Below the pieces are notes generated by a model. That model did no database searches and had not been told where the DNA came from. It saw nothing but the letters and a program-made list of their open reading frames with translations. DNA of 25,258 nucleotides from the NCBI GenBank assembly GCA_024196135.1, contig JAMQCK010000385.1:1-25258 (forward strand). The letters run 5' to 3'. A program made the translations under genes and the position numbers. Shown here piece by piece: positions 1 to 10,385 of this stretch. The stretch is from Pleurotus ostreatus/Saccharomyces cerevisiae fusant. Lineage: Eukaryota > Opisthokonta. Position 1 is the first letter of the stretch. Each line of letters opens with the position of its first letter.

Positions 1-871
1 TTGTCCGCCTGGTCGGAAAGTAGAGTGCGACCGAGGCGATACAAGTTTGCCATGACAGGCAGACTGAGCGACCAGTACTTGTACGACGGCCCATTGACAG
101 ACGGCGTGTCGATCAATGGCTTCGGGTCGTAAAACCAGTCGATGATGGCTGCGTCTTCCTCTTCGTCCAATTCAAGCTGGATGGCCTCAAGTGGCTCCAC
201 GTCCAAGACGTTGTCGCCATAGTCGAGAGGCGGCTCCTCATCATCAAAGGGAGGGAAGCGCATCCGCTTGAAGTGGCGACGATCACGCTTCTCCCTCCTC
301 ATTGCCAGCCACATCGTGCTCCACTGCGCATGATAGACGGGCTCTATGACGCGGGGAATTTCGTTGACGAATGTGATGGCACCCGTAATGTGGTAGAGAA
401 CAGGGACCTCGCGGACTTGCTCCCAAGGGAAGGGCAGATTTTCGAGCAGCTTCATCACCGCGTGCGGGACGTACTTGAGCGCGCCCAAGTGCACTCGCTT
501 GTCGTTGCGGAACTTGCGGTTGGACATGTCACCATGGTCCTTGATGATTTTGCGTACGTGCTCGGGGGGCAGGTCCTGCAAAGACTTAGTAAGTACGCGT
601 TCACCTTCGAACACGTCTCAGCACGCACCTGCTTGCCCATATCAACATAACCACCGCGGCGCTTCTCGCCATAGCGCTTCCTTTGCATCTGCACCCATTT
701 GAGGGACTTCTGCGCCAAAGCTGAGGGGTATGGGTTAGCGGGGAGCGCGTCCTTCCGGGCGCCAAACCCACCTTCAGGCGGCATACGCGACCCAGACGCG
801 CCAGCATTGTTGGCGCCTGGCATCCCCGGGGGCGGGGCCATAAACCCAGGAGGGGGAGGAGGGATACTCAT
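1..871 (-). CDS. PRP8: Pre-mRNA-splicing factor Prp8, N-terminal part (runs off the left edge)
   Basis: Prp8 is the scaffold of the spliceosome active site in the U5 snRNP and tri-snRNP and acts in the nucleus. Exon 1 is 871-629 and exon 2 runs from 575 to the edge; the 53-bp intron (576-628) is GTGCGT...TTTGCAG. About 272 residues are visible. After a lineage-variable Pro/Met/Gly-rich head ([16 protein letters not shown]) come hallmark Prp8 N-domain stretches: [29 protein letters not shown], and [20 protein letters not shown], then the [15 protein letters not shown] segment. Identity is recalled from the family and is nearly residue-for-residue with animal Prp8, one of the most conserved eukaryotic proteins. 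The start is the only ATG that gives the poly-Pro head directly before the conserved block. The remaining ~2,050 residues lie outside the window. It is divergent from the gene starting at 1184. Confidence 0.97.
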
Positions 872-1183
872 GTTCGTCGTTGTCAGACGCAGCCGACGTC
901 AACGTTCAAGGTAAGTGAGAAAGCAAAGTCCCCCGATGGAACAAAAGTTTGGCTGACTAAGTCGCCAAACAGCGCCACATATCCCGGTCCGGGTTCCGGG
1001 ACCGAATAGCGACGCGCGCGCCACATCCAGCCTTGCCTCCTGCCGCTTCACAAACGCCCAGCACAGACTATCCTCTCCATCGCTATTTTTTATCCTCTTA
1101 TCTGGGAGCTCTTGTGTCTCGCTGCTATTGTCGCTCCAAAAGATTGAATTCCAGCAGCCATTCGCAGATCAGCCCTAGCAAAG
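872..1183. promoter_or_regulatory. Divergent promoter region between PRP8 and the 1184-2270 gene
   Basis: These 312 bp hold no convincing coding sequence. They separate the PRP8 start codon (minus) from the first ATG of the rightward gene. A G/C-rich stretch near 985-1003 contains an imperfect inverted repeat (ggtcc...ggacc), and a T-rich tract (ctattttttatcc) lies about 100 bp before the rightward ATG. No clear TATA box is visible on the PRP8 side. Confidence 0.5.
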
Positions 1184-2270
1184 ATGGCTCAACGCCAGAC
1201 CATCCAGATGGAGCCTTCGGATACCTCTTTGGCGACTATTGAGGGGACCCGCTCCAGGAGTACTTCCTTGACTATAGAGGTCTTTCCGGCGCACGACAAA
1301 AAGGTCGGTCGTCGAGCAAGTACTCGGCCCCAAGTCGCTGATCTTCGTCCAGGTCGCGCTGCGCATCCTCTCGGACTCGGCTACTCCAAAGGCTTGGGAA
1401 GATACCTGCGCTCAGTACGCCATGGCTTGGTCCGATTGCTCTTCTACCAAACTCGGCATGATCAGCGATAATCTGGTGGAGCTGGCCTCCAGTGAAGAAG
1501 TACACTTCAGACACCTTCGCGAACCCGCCGAGTGGATGCGTACTCCTCTTCTCAAAGCACTTGCGATGCCAGACACGCCTATCTCTCCGATCTCGGCGAT
1601 GCCATCTCCGCTCTTGCTTGCCAATGGTCGCACGCTTCCTGCCAACGCCGATAGCACCGTCGTGCCACAAAGCCGTACCGAAGGCTCCGAATTCCAGAGG
1701 CAGCAAGATGCCTCTCCCAGCGCTCTTGTTCAGCAGCCCGCTCCTGGTGCTTACGCCTCGCTATGTGCCCAGGACTTGGAGAATCGCCTTGTCGAGTCTC
1801 AGTCCACGCCCGTAGGACTCTGCGACGGTCTTGGTCTCGGACTTCCTGGCGTACTCTCGACTTCGTGGTCTGCCCATATGCCGCTCTCGGAGTACTCCAA
1901 GACTCGCCCTGCCGCGGAAGAGAACAGCGCCATCTCGCCCTCGGGCTCCTACCACAAGCTCTCCCACATGCGCTCGCTCCGCAACATTCGCGGGTCGCCT
2001 TCGCCTCGTCCGCGCTCGCCGCTGTCGCCCAAGTCGCCCTATCCTCGCGTCTTCACTCCTCGCATTCCCTTCGGCCAGAGCTTGCAGAACGTCCACAGCC
2101 CTTCGCCGGTCCAGACGGCCTCGCCCGTCTTCGCAGCGTCTCCGGTCTTCGACTACAATACGTCCTTGATCGCTGCCAGCTCGGAGTCCATCGGTAGCAT
2201 ATGCCTAGCCGATGAACTGGAGGCGTCGTTCCAGCTGGGCGGTATGCCCGTGTCGCCCGCCCTCTTCTAG
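1184..2270 (+). CDS. Ser/Pro-rich protein of unknown function (exon 1 uncertain)
   Basis: I do not recognise this family. A frame without stops runs from 1278 to the TAG at 2268-2270; its first in-frame ATG is at 1422, but coding-like sequence (KSLIFVQVALRILSDSA, then WEDTCAQYAMAWSDCSS) extends upstream of that ATG. ATG 1184 opens a different frame. Two introns would join them in phase: 1260-1320 (GTACTT...CAAG, 61 bp) or 1280-1334 (GTCTTT...CAAG, 55 bp), giving about 341 or 343 residues. Neither donor is ideal, so a shorter protein from 1422 (282 aa) is possible. The N-terminal half looks folded (HFRHLREPAEWMRTPLLKAL). The C-terminal half is disordered, with repeated Ser-Pro dipeptides (SPSPRPRSPLSPKSPYPR) that would suit proline-directed kinases; that is inference. 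Its 3' end converges with the next gene, 164 bp apart. Confidence 0.6.
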
Positions 2271-2434
2271 ACATGACCGTTGATGTGCGCGATTGTGGTC
2301 TTGAAGAAGTATCCGACCTCGTATACCTACACTGCACTCGCCCGTCCACACCTCTATACCCACAAAACCATTATATTCGATCCAAGAAAATAGATAGGCA
2401 GGAGAATACAGACAGATATCTATGGCGAGCGGTA

Positions 2435-3686
2435 TCACTCCCAGCGTAACAGGCCCCATGCAGTATTCCCCCGAGGTGCACCATTGCCCCTCTGCGCCGG
2501 CATCCCTCTCCCCTGTCCCACTGGGTCGAATGTCGCCGGTGGCCTCCCCTGCTCCCCCTGCCTCTCAAACGTCCGCCCCGCCTCAAATGCCGTCTGCGGC
2601 CTATGCGCCAGCTCCGACTCCGTCGGCGGCGCCTGCGGCCTCCGCAGCGGGTACGACGGCAGCAACCCGAGCATCCGCCGCAGCTCCGCGTTCTCCTGCT
2701 CAAGCCTTGCGAGCTCGATCTCGCGCTGCAGCGCGTGGTCGTAGGACGTCGGCGCGACCATGACTTCCTCGAAGGTAGGCGAGTTTGGCTCCTGCCCGTC
2801 CTCGTCTTCTTTCGGTGCCGAGAGCTGGACGGAGGCTTCGTCGGGGCCTTCGGCGGCGGGTTCGTTGGTGGAGGCGGTGTCTTCCTCGCCTTCGACGGGT
2901 TCGCCGCCTTCGAGGCGCGAGAGGCCGCGGAGGTATTGGCCGAGGCGTGCGAGGGCGTTGAAGAGTTCGGTGGTATATTGGAGTTCGGTCTTCGCGTTGT
3001 CCTCTTCTAGTTGCAGGAGCTTCTCTTCGTATGAGCGGACGAGGGACAGTTCGTGATCCTGGACATCTTGCTGTGGGGTACGAGTGAGAGGGGGATATGT
3101 GGGGAAGTATTGTGTGCGCGTACCGCTCTATTTCTGAAGTTCGCTGTAGGGAAGAGTCTGAAACGACGTCCAAAGCAACAAACGCGTCACGCACTCATGA
3201 GGGTATCCAACGTCGATTCGTACTCCTTGATGAGCCCGCTCAATTGCTTGTTGTCGTGCGCCAGCGCCTGGTTCTCTGCCGCCATGGATTGATTCATCTG
3301 CTCCAGCTCCGCATCGTACTCCTCTGAAGGCGAAAACACATTGAGTTGCGGCGCCTTGCAATGGGAGGGGAGGGGAATAAGGTACCTTGCGACTTATCCA
3401 GGTTGAATCTATGCGTCTTTAGTACCGCGTTCCCGCATTTCGTTGAGCTGCTCACCTTCTTAGAACGAAGCCGTTTTGAGAATGTACGGCTTGGTTCTAC
3501 GTGTTCAACATGTCAGTCCCTGTGCCCTTCTCTCCCAAGCATCATACGAACCTTGATGTCTGCCGCCGTCGTGTACAGCGACACCGAGAGGCTCCGATTC
3601 TCGTTAAGCTGCTCGCTGAGTTCGGTGATGAGTTGCCATAGGTGATTGAGTTCGGAGCCATCTTGAGATTCGTGAAGGAGGGCCAT
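2435..3686 (-). CDS. Coiled-coil protein of unknown function, 327 aa, six exons
   Basis: Exons are 3686-3552, 3496-3456, 3408-3386, 3323-3195, 3143-3124 and 3070-2435. All five introns (47-62 bp) are GT-AG and their phases agree, giving 327 residues. Exons 3 and 5 are only 23 and 20 nt. The N-terminal half is rich in Glu, Gln, Leu and Asn with heptad-like spacing (LITELSEQLNENRSLSVSL, EYDAELEQMNQSMAAENQ, LSLVRSYEEKLLQLEEDN). An acidic Pro/Glu/Ser linker follows, then a second short coil (LQREIELARLEQENAELRRM) and a Gly/Arg/Pro-rich tail. There is no signal peptide, membrane span or catalytic motif. A coiled-coil scaffold or adaptor role is the only thing the sequence suggests. It lies 202 bp downstream of the SAP gene on the same strand. 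Confidence 0.83.
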
Positions 3687-3888
3687 GATGAGATCGGAGG
3701 GTGAAGTGGGTGGTGGTGCAAAGTAAGGTACGCGGAGGCGCGCCCCGGTACAAGCGCGTGATGGCTCGGCGCATTATCCGAATTTGGTATCCCTTGTACT
3801 CAACTCTCATGGGGTTTCCATCGTAAAAGCGTGCATGTATTCGCAGGACGGTAGGCTTACAGCAGAGATTCAAAGTGACGCGACAAGT

Positions 3889-6581
3889 CTATATCGCAAC
3901 ACCATGCCTATCGCACCCGAGCATCTCTCTAAACAAATCCGCCACCCCATCCTCCTCGCACCCGATCTGCATTCCGTTGTCTCTCAAAATATAGTACTCT
4001 CGTCCAGGAGTCTGCACAACAGCAACAGCCGTATGCAGCGCAGTACCCTTCGAAGTTGCAAGGTGCACGCTCTCAACGTGGTGATGACTGAAGACCCGGA
4101 GTCAGTACGATGCTCACGCAGATGGTCAAATAGAAGTGAAGCTCACCCCGGCAAAAACATATTCAACTTCACGGTCTGCTTCTGCATGAAGTGCTCGCCG
4201 CTTGCTATTCCTCTTGCCTCGGTCCCATGGAACTCCTGCGCCATTTCTGTCAACCGCATATACCGACCGCTGACACTGTCAAGAGCATCAGCGTCAGTTG
4301 CCTTACAGCGAACAGACTGACCACTACTGACCTATTCGAGCACACGCACGCGTACACGTACCGCCTCGCAATCTCCAGCTTGATGCGACCCTCCTCACCC
4401 TCTGCCGCCGCCCTCTTCAGCCACAGCCTGCTTATTCCGCGCTCGTACTCGCCGCGGTGCTCCCAAGAAACATGCTGGAGCAGCGAATCCGCACCAGACG
4501 TCTCTCGCATGGCAACGTACGCAGACCAGTCCGCGCGTACGGGCAGATACGAGTCTGCATCGCGCGAGGCAGCTGCGTCGCCCAGCGCGGCAGCAGGCTT
4601 GGGCAGCGAAGGGTCAACGCGACCGATGACCTCGCACGTAGCTTCCAGGACGTGACTTATCCTCGTACTACCGGCCTCCCTGGTGGTGACTTCCCAGATC
4701 TCTCCTGGGAGGACCTCCTGCGCGTCCGTGACGACGAAGTCCTCGCGCCTGGTTTCTCTCTCTTGTACGGAGACATCAAAGAAGAGGCGCGTCATGAGAA
4801 ACCTGTGATCGTTGTTAGCCTGCGCGAAGGGATGCCTTCGACCGGTCAGACCAACCTTACAGCGATGGTCGCCTGCTTCGGGTGATCTGGACATGCCCAC
4901 AACTTCCACGCGATGGGACAATGCACAGAGAAGACACGAGCTAACCAGGATCGCTTGAAGATAGCAACCCTCGCATTCATCTCCTTCTCCCGCGTCAGAA
5001 GGTACGGCCACAGGTTCGCCTTGTTCGTCGTCGTGTTCTTCATATCGAACGTCAGCCGCTTCCCGCCGTAAAAGCGCTCGAGTTTGACGCCAGCAGTTAG
5101 GTATACTGCAGGCAGTATGGTCAGTGAAGTAGCTACGAGTATAGCCGTATGCACTCACCAGCGTAGCGAAACATCCTCGAGACCAGTGCGCAGCGTGGCA
5201 GATCCTCCCGCTCAACCGCACTCAGAATGATCGACCATGGGCCGACGCGCTTTCTGTTCCTGATAGAGGGAGGCAGAGATATCAGAGGGTGCGTGGTTGG
5301 AATTGGCAAGGTGGTGGCAGCCATGTCAGATAGAGGCCTCTCGTTTATCGCAGCTTTCGAAGAGAGCTTTGTCGATTTTGGTGGCGATAGTGAGTTTGTT
5401 ATTGACGGCGCGACTCGGACACCGGGGTTCGCGGGCTTCGTGACAGGTTTGGCGACGGGTCGAAGAGGGACGAATCGCTCGGAGGAGAGCTTTGCGACGG
5501 ACTTGATGGGGTTCGAGTCGACAGCGATAGATTTAAGTGCAGCTCGCTTAGCAGGTTGGACCGTAAAGTGATTCTCTAAGGTCGGGCGTTTGAGAGGCAC
5601 GGTCGACGGCGAGCGAAAGGAGGCAAGAGCGGCATTCTGTTGCTGGAGCTTTTGCGGCAAAGATGATGACTTCGACTGAGCAAAAGACTGCGTAGCATGC
5701 AGACGAGAGCTGGAAGCGAGGAGAAGGCTAAATTTCTGCTTCTTCGCAGGAGGCGGTACTGTCTGCGAATGCGCTTTGGTACGCTTGGTGGGCAAAGTGG
5801 AGGACGCAGAGATCTTGTGAACAGCTGGCGATATCGTGTTACCCAACGACTGCGTTGTAGTCGAAGGCGGCGTTTCGGAGGACAAGCCGGATGAGCTGAT
5901 CTCGTGCGAGATGGTCGCCGGCTCAGTAGGATCGATGACAAGCTGAGTATATGCTGTCGCAGCAGAAGATGATGACGCGTCTAGCACGGCAGGAGTGCAC
6001 AGCGTAGACGGTGATGCGGCAAGAGCTAGAGGCTTGTTCGAAGGTGCAGGTGGACCCAACGCAGACTTGGTGGATTCCGAGGTAGCAGCATTCTTGTGGG
6101 CTTTCGCGGATTTTTTGCTGGGACCGCGTGGCTTCTTCGCGGGCGCGAGAGCAACTGTAGGGGAGGATGGCGCTGCGTGACTCATACTTTGCGCATTGCC
6201 TGGATTCGTCGGCTCAGCAGCAGCAGCCAGTGTAGCTGAAGGCACTGGCGCGGGTTTCGAAAGCGCAGTCGACTGCTGTACCGTCGACGCATCGTTCGGC
6301 GAGAGAGCAGAGGCTATAGCAGCCGTAGGATGCGTCAGTATCGATGCAGCATCGGCGCCTGATGAATAAGTCGTCAACGAGGGTGATCGAGCAGACTGTC
6401 CCGACGGAGCAGACGGCATGCTTGTGTCGTCAGCGCCAGCATTCTTGGCTTGCCATTCGAGCAGCTTGGCGACGAGGGGTGCTTTGCTAAGTTTCGAGTA
6501 TCCAGCGACGCCTTTCTCCTTGCAGATAGCTTTGAGTTGGGGGACAGTAGCCTTCTTGAGTTCGTCCTCAGTGAGCGGCAT
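3889..6581 (-). CDS. SAP-domain protein with F-box-like segment, 787 aa, six exons
   Basis: Exons are 6581-5159, 5105-4946, 4872-4861, 4802-4362, 4275-4147 and 4087-3889; phases agree to TAG. Residues 1-44 form a SAP motif (DELKKATVPQLKAICKEKG, then YSKLSKAPLVAKLLEW), usually a DNA/RNA- or chromatin-binding helix pair. Residues ~45-440 are Ala/Ser/Pro/Thr/Lys-rich and disordered, with basic patches (PAKKPRGPSKKSAKAHK) that may be nuclear signals. Residues ~445-474 resemble an F-box core (EREDLPRCALVSRMFRYA). The rest is evenly composed and looks globular (LERFYGGKRLTF, TREKEMNARVAIFKRSW, MTRLFFDVSVQERETRRED, QTPGREYYILRDNGMQIG). I cannot name that region. A nuclear ubiquitin-ligase adaptor or chromatin protein is inference only. 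Exon 3 is a predicted 12-nt microexon. The gene is head to head with the capping-protein gene. Confidence 0.83.
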
Positions 6582-6830
6582 GATGAGCAATTGTCGGCGA
6601 GCGAGATATCGAGCAGAATTTGAGGATCAGATAATACTTGAGCAGAAGACTGAGAGGACTGAAAGCACAGCGGGATGAGATGAGCAGGATGAGAAGAGCA
6701 AGGAGCAAGCCGAGATGAAGGTCAAAAACAAGGAGCTCGACGGCATCACGCATCAGCGCCGCTGATCACCTCGGCTGCCTCCTGCCTTCATCTCCATCCT
6801 CGACGCTCGCAGTCTTCGTAACCTCATACC
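6582..6830. promoter_or_regulatory. Shared bidirectional promoter between the SAP gene and CAP1
   Basis: Only 249 bp separate the two divergent start codons, so both core promoters and both 5' leaders must share this stretch. No TATA box is obvious in either direction. It contains an A/G-rich tract around 6650-6720 and pyrimidine-rich sequence just before the CAP1 ATG. Shared regulation is inference from spacing. Confidence 0.55.
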
Positions 6831-8125
6831 ATGGATGCAAAGGAAAGAGTCGAGGCCGCCAGCAACTTCCTCCTACAGTCACCTCCCGGTGAAATCAACG
6901 ACGTCCTTAACGGTGCGCACACCCATCGCGTCGCGTCCAGCCCCACCTAACCCTTCCATCCTTCCACAGATGTCCGGAATATCATCTCCGACGATGACTC
7001 TCTGCAAGATGGCATCCAGAGCACGCTGAGAGAATACAACCTCGAGCAGTTCATCACCGTCGACGTGCCGGGCGCGCAACATCAGGTTCGGCTGGGTATG
7101 GCGCGTGTGGTTGACCCATCGATGACCGGCTGCGCAGACACTCATCAGCCGCGCTGCTATTGTGTCGACGGAGGAGGGTACAGTCGAGCGATTCCTCGAC
7201 CCACGATCGAAGACGAGCTTCCTGTTCGACCACATTGGCCTGGTGCGTAATATCATTTTGAGACGCGTAGCTGGGGCTAATACGCGTGCAAAGGACGCGT
7301 CAGACCCACTACCTCATGAACCGAATGCCGAGTCTGAGGAGTTCCGGTACGCTGCTAGTCTGTCCAAGTGTTCCTCGCACTCATCGCGCCTCAGATCGGC
7401 CCTGGAGACCGCGACGCAGACCTACCTTGCCGCTCACTTCGTGGAGGGTGTAGCCGCCGTATTCGCCTCGCCGGACGCACCCAACAAGTTTACGATACAG
7501 GTCGTCTCGAACAAGTACAATCCCAACAACTTCTGGTGCGCCATTCTTCTAAAACCCTGTTGCTCAATTGACTGACGGTGTCTCTGTATAGGTCAGGCCG
7601 GTGGCGATCCGAGTACACTGTAGATCTGAATGACAACACCATCAACGGGAAGATCTGGCTCAACGTGCACTACTACGAGCAAGGGAACGTGCGTAGCGTC
7701 CTCCTCCTTACCCATCTTCCTTCCCTTCCTATCCTCCGCCGCCCTCAATTCGTGCCATGCTTACCTCACTCCTTAGGTCCAACTCAACACCACCCACAAC
7801 ATTACCATTGCCCTCCCGCCCGCCATCGTCACCTCCGCACCCCCTGCCGCCGCCTCAAAGATCCTCGCCCTCATCGACTTCGAGGAGACGAAGTATCAGA
7901 CGTCGCTGAACGATACATACTCAGAGATGGGGGAGAAGACGTTCAAGGCGCTCCGCCGTGCGCTGCCCATGACGAGGCAAAAGTTGGACTGGGATAAGGT
8001 GAGTTGAGGGGCTCCATATTCTGGTTGCTGTGGTTTGAAAGGAGATGCGTCCGATGCTGACTCTTGCACAGGTCCTTGGGTACAAGATTGGTCAAGAGAT
8101 TCAGGGTAGCAAGGGCTTGCCGTAG
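6831..8125 (+). CDS. CAP1: F-actin-capping protein subunit alpha, 289 aa, eight exons
   Basis: CapZ alpha pairs with the beta subunit to cap actin filament barbed ends in cortical patches and cables. Exons are 6831-6912, 6970-7085, 7138-7242, 7294-7346, 7395-7535, 7592-7688, 7777-7998 and 8072-8125. All introns are GT-AG and in phase, and 289 residues matches the usual ~270-290. Family hallmarks run in order: PPGEINDVLNDVRNII, LREYNLEQFITVDVPG, ERFLDPRSKTSFLFDH, NPNNFWSGRWRSEYTVDL, WLNVHYYEQGNVQL, TFKALRRALPMTRQKLDWDK and the C-terminal actin-binding tentacle GYKIGQEIQ. Splicing out 7347-7394 is required to restore the EEFRSALETATQTYLAAHF segment. Introns 7243-7293 and 7347-7394 are multiples of three without in-frame stops. 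Confidence 0.97.
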
Positions 8126-8459
8126 CGAAACACAGTGCTGGCGCTCAATTTACTCTGCGTAACTTTAACTGGTACAACAGTCGGCTCGGCTCGACAAACA
8201 CACAGATGTAATATATTTTCCCCCACACACGATGCTCAGTATAATCCTGCCAGTGTTCCCGAATCGTTCTTGTCCCGAAGACGAACGACAACTGCGCGAG
8301 ACTCCGCCGGCTCGTTGAGGTTCTCGGCCCTTTTGAGTCCCTGGGTCGATTCCTGTCGAAGAGAACCTGTATTGCAAGCTGAACGTTACACTACCATAGG
8401 ACGCGGAGGCTATCGTAACAAGCAAAGAAAAGTATTCTACGAAGCAGATCCCCCGAAGG
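8126..8459. other. CAP1 3' flank leading into the tandem array
   Basis: About 330 bp follow the CAP1 stop codon. An A/T-rich aatatattttc tract near 8210 may belong to 3'-end formation. I see no gene here; any array homology before ~8460 is too weak for me to support. Confidence 0.4.
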
Positions 8460-9090
8460 AGGAATGGTTTCCAAAGATTTGCCGTCTTCTGTCGACGAAA
8501 CGCAAGAGAGCTCCTCTCCGATATATCCTTTCGTTGGACATCAGGTACGATGGCCAACTACTAGGCCATATCCTCAAGACTTACCCACGCGCTTCGTCGA
8601 TGCTACATGCCGTGTACCGCCTCCACCACGCGTCCATAGACGGGAGGCATCACCGGCAGTATACAACTGTAGCTGCGAGCGCAAGCGCAGCACCTCCATC
8701 ACCTATCACTCCCACTTCACAGGTGAAGGAGGAGGATGGGAGGGAGGCTTCAACGGCACCGCACAAGCACTCGCGGACGCAAGCCCCGCCCACTGTGGCG
8801 TTCGCAGACCATGAAGGCGCGTGGCGACTCACAGTGGGCCCAGCGCTGTCGGGTCTCGCTACCACTGACTGCACCGTCTATCCGACAGCTCAGGCAGCGG
8901 CAGCTGTGGCGACCCGTCATCACTTACCCCGCGCAGCTGTCGCCCAATCGCCAGCAGATCGCACACGACCTGCTCTGGAGACGAGAATGATCGTGAGCAT
9001 CTAGCAGGAGGCGCTCATCCGGAATTACCGTAAAGGCCAGTTGGGCTTGTGTCCGACGTTCAAAGTTGAGCAAGCAGGAGCGAAGTGCTA
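8460..9090. repeat. Higher-order tandem array, unit A (first dimer, first half)
   Basis: This is the first of four diverged copies of a ~640-bp unit. Shared landmarks are GTCGACGAA at 8491, a ctactagg block near 8560, the CTTCACAGGTGAAG palindrome at 8715-8728, and a cccagcgctgtcgggtctcgc block near 8840. Unit A shares private sequence with unit C (gtggcgttcgcagaccat at 8795), so A and C form one subfamily. Stop codons break all frames except short ones, and no known protein is recognisable. Boundaries are approximate. Confidence 0.85.
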
Positions 9091-9725
9091 TGCAAGCACA
9101 TACTCGAGCGCTCTTGTCGACGAAGTGCAAAGGATCCTCTACGACACGTAACCTTTCGCTGAACACCTGCGAGGGCGAGCAGCTACTGGAAAGATTTTTC
9201 GAAGATTGCCTGCACTGCGTCGGCGCTACAGATCATGCTCCACCTCCGTCGCGCATCGAAAGACGGAAGACTTCACTGGCAGAGCACGACTGCAGTGCTG
9301 CAAGCACTCACGCAACACCTCCGCTACTCATCACCTCACTTCACAGGTAAAGGGAGGAACGAGCAGCCTCATCAACGCCGCGCAAGCGCTCGCAGGGAAC
9401 ACGGGCTCACCCACCGCGGTGTACGTATACCGGCCGAAGCCAAAGTACCATAGCGACCCGCAGTGAGCCCAGCACTGCCCCGTCTCGCCGCCGTTGCCTT
9501 GGCTGTCTACTCGACGACCCAGGCAACGTCGACGGTGGCGACCCGCCTATCACTCCGCCTCGCAGCTGACCCCCTATCGAGATCGGCACAGCGCTCACAG
9601 CCCCTTCTTGGAAAGAGGAGGACCGTGAACGTCTGCCTGGAGGAGGCCCATCCAACGTCGTGATAGCCAGTTGAGCTCGTGTCCGGCACCCGACAGTAAG
9701 CAGGCGAAGATCGTCTCTGAGACGT
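9091..9725. repeat. Higher-order tandem array, unit B (first dimer, second half)
   Basis: This is the second copy: GTCGACGAA at 9116 and CTTCACAGGTAAAG at 9339-9352. It is more like unit D than its neighbours. Both carry ctcacccaccgcggtgtacg (9406 here, 10694 in D), a tatcactccgcc...cgcagctgac block near 9548, and gatagccagttgagctcg near the 3' end. Boundaries are approximate; nothing coding is recognisable. Confidence 0.85.
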
Positions 9726-10385
9726 ACGGGGTTTCCAAATGTTAGCCGTATCTTGTCGACGAAGCGCAGGGGTCGCTCTGACACTTCCTTTCGCTGGCCA
9801 TCGGGACGACAGCCAGCTACTAGGACATACCTCGAGTGACCTTGCACTTCATCGATGCCACACATTATGTACTCCCTCCACCGCGCGTTCATAGACGGGT
9901 AGCATCATTGGAAGTACACAACTGTAGCTGCGAGCGCCCGCTTAGCACCTCCACCATCTATAACCCCCACTTCACAGTTGAAGGAGGACGATAGGTAGCT
10001 TCAACGGCACCGCACAAGCACCCGCGACACAAGCCCTGCCCGCTGTGGCGTTCGCAGACCATAAAGGCGCGTGGCAACACACAGAGGGCCCGTGACGCTG
10101 TCGGGTCTCGCCACCACTGGATACACTGTCCATCCGACAGCTTAGGCAGTGGCAGCTGTGGCGACCCATCCATCACTTACGCCGCGCAGCTGGCCCCCAT
10201 TCAACAGCAGAGCACCCCGGACCCATCTCTGAGATGGCAATGGCCGTGAGCGTCTGCCTGGTGGGAGCACATCCGGCATCACCGTGACGGCCAGTCGAGC
10301 TTGCGTCCGACGACGTCCAATATGGAGCACGAGAGCGAGATGCTATGAAAGCACAGGCTCGAGCGCTGCAGCTCCTCTAGATGAG
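9726..10385. repeat. Higher-order tandem array, unit C (second dimer, first half)
   Basis: This is the third copy: GTCGACGAA at 9755, ccagctactagg near 9813, and CTTCACAGTTGAAG at 9970-9983. It carries the A-type segment gtggcgttcgcagaccat at 10045, exactly 1,250 bp after its position in unit A. The degeneration is mostly point substitutions and small indels. Boundaries are approximate. Confidence 0.85.

Noticed and set aside
8135..9004. A 289-codon open frame starting 10 bp after CAP1
   Set aside because: It runs into array unit A, is Arg/Ala/Thr/His-biased, and the same frame is not kept open in units B-D. It is more likely chance in GC-rich repeat DNA.
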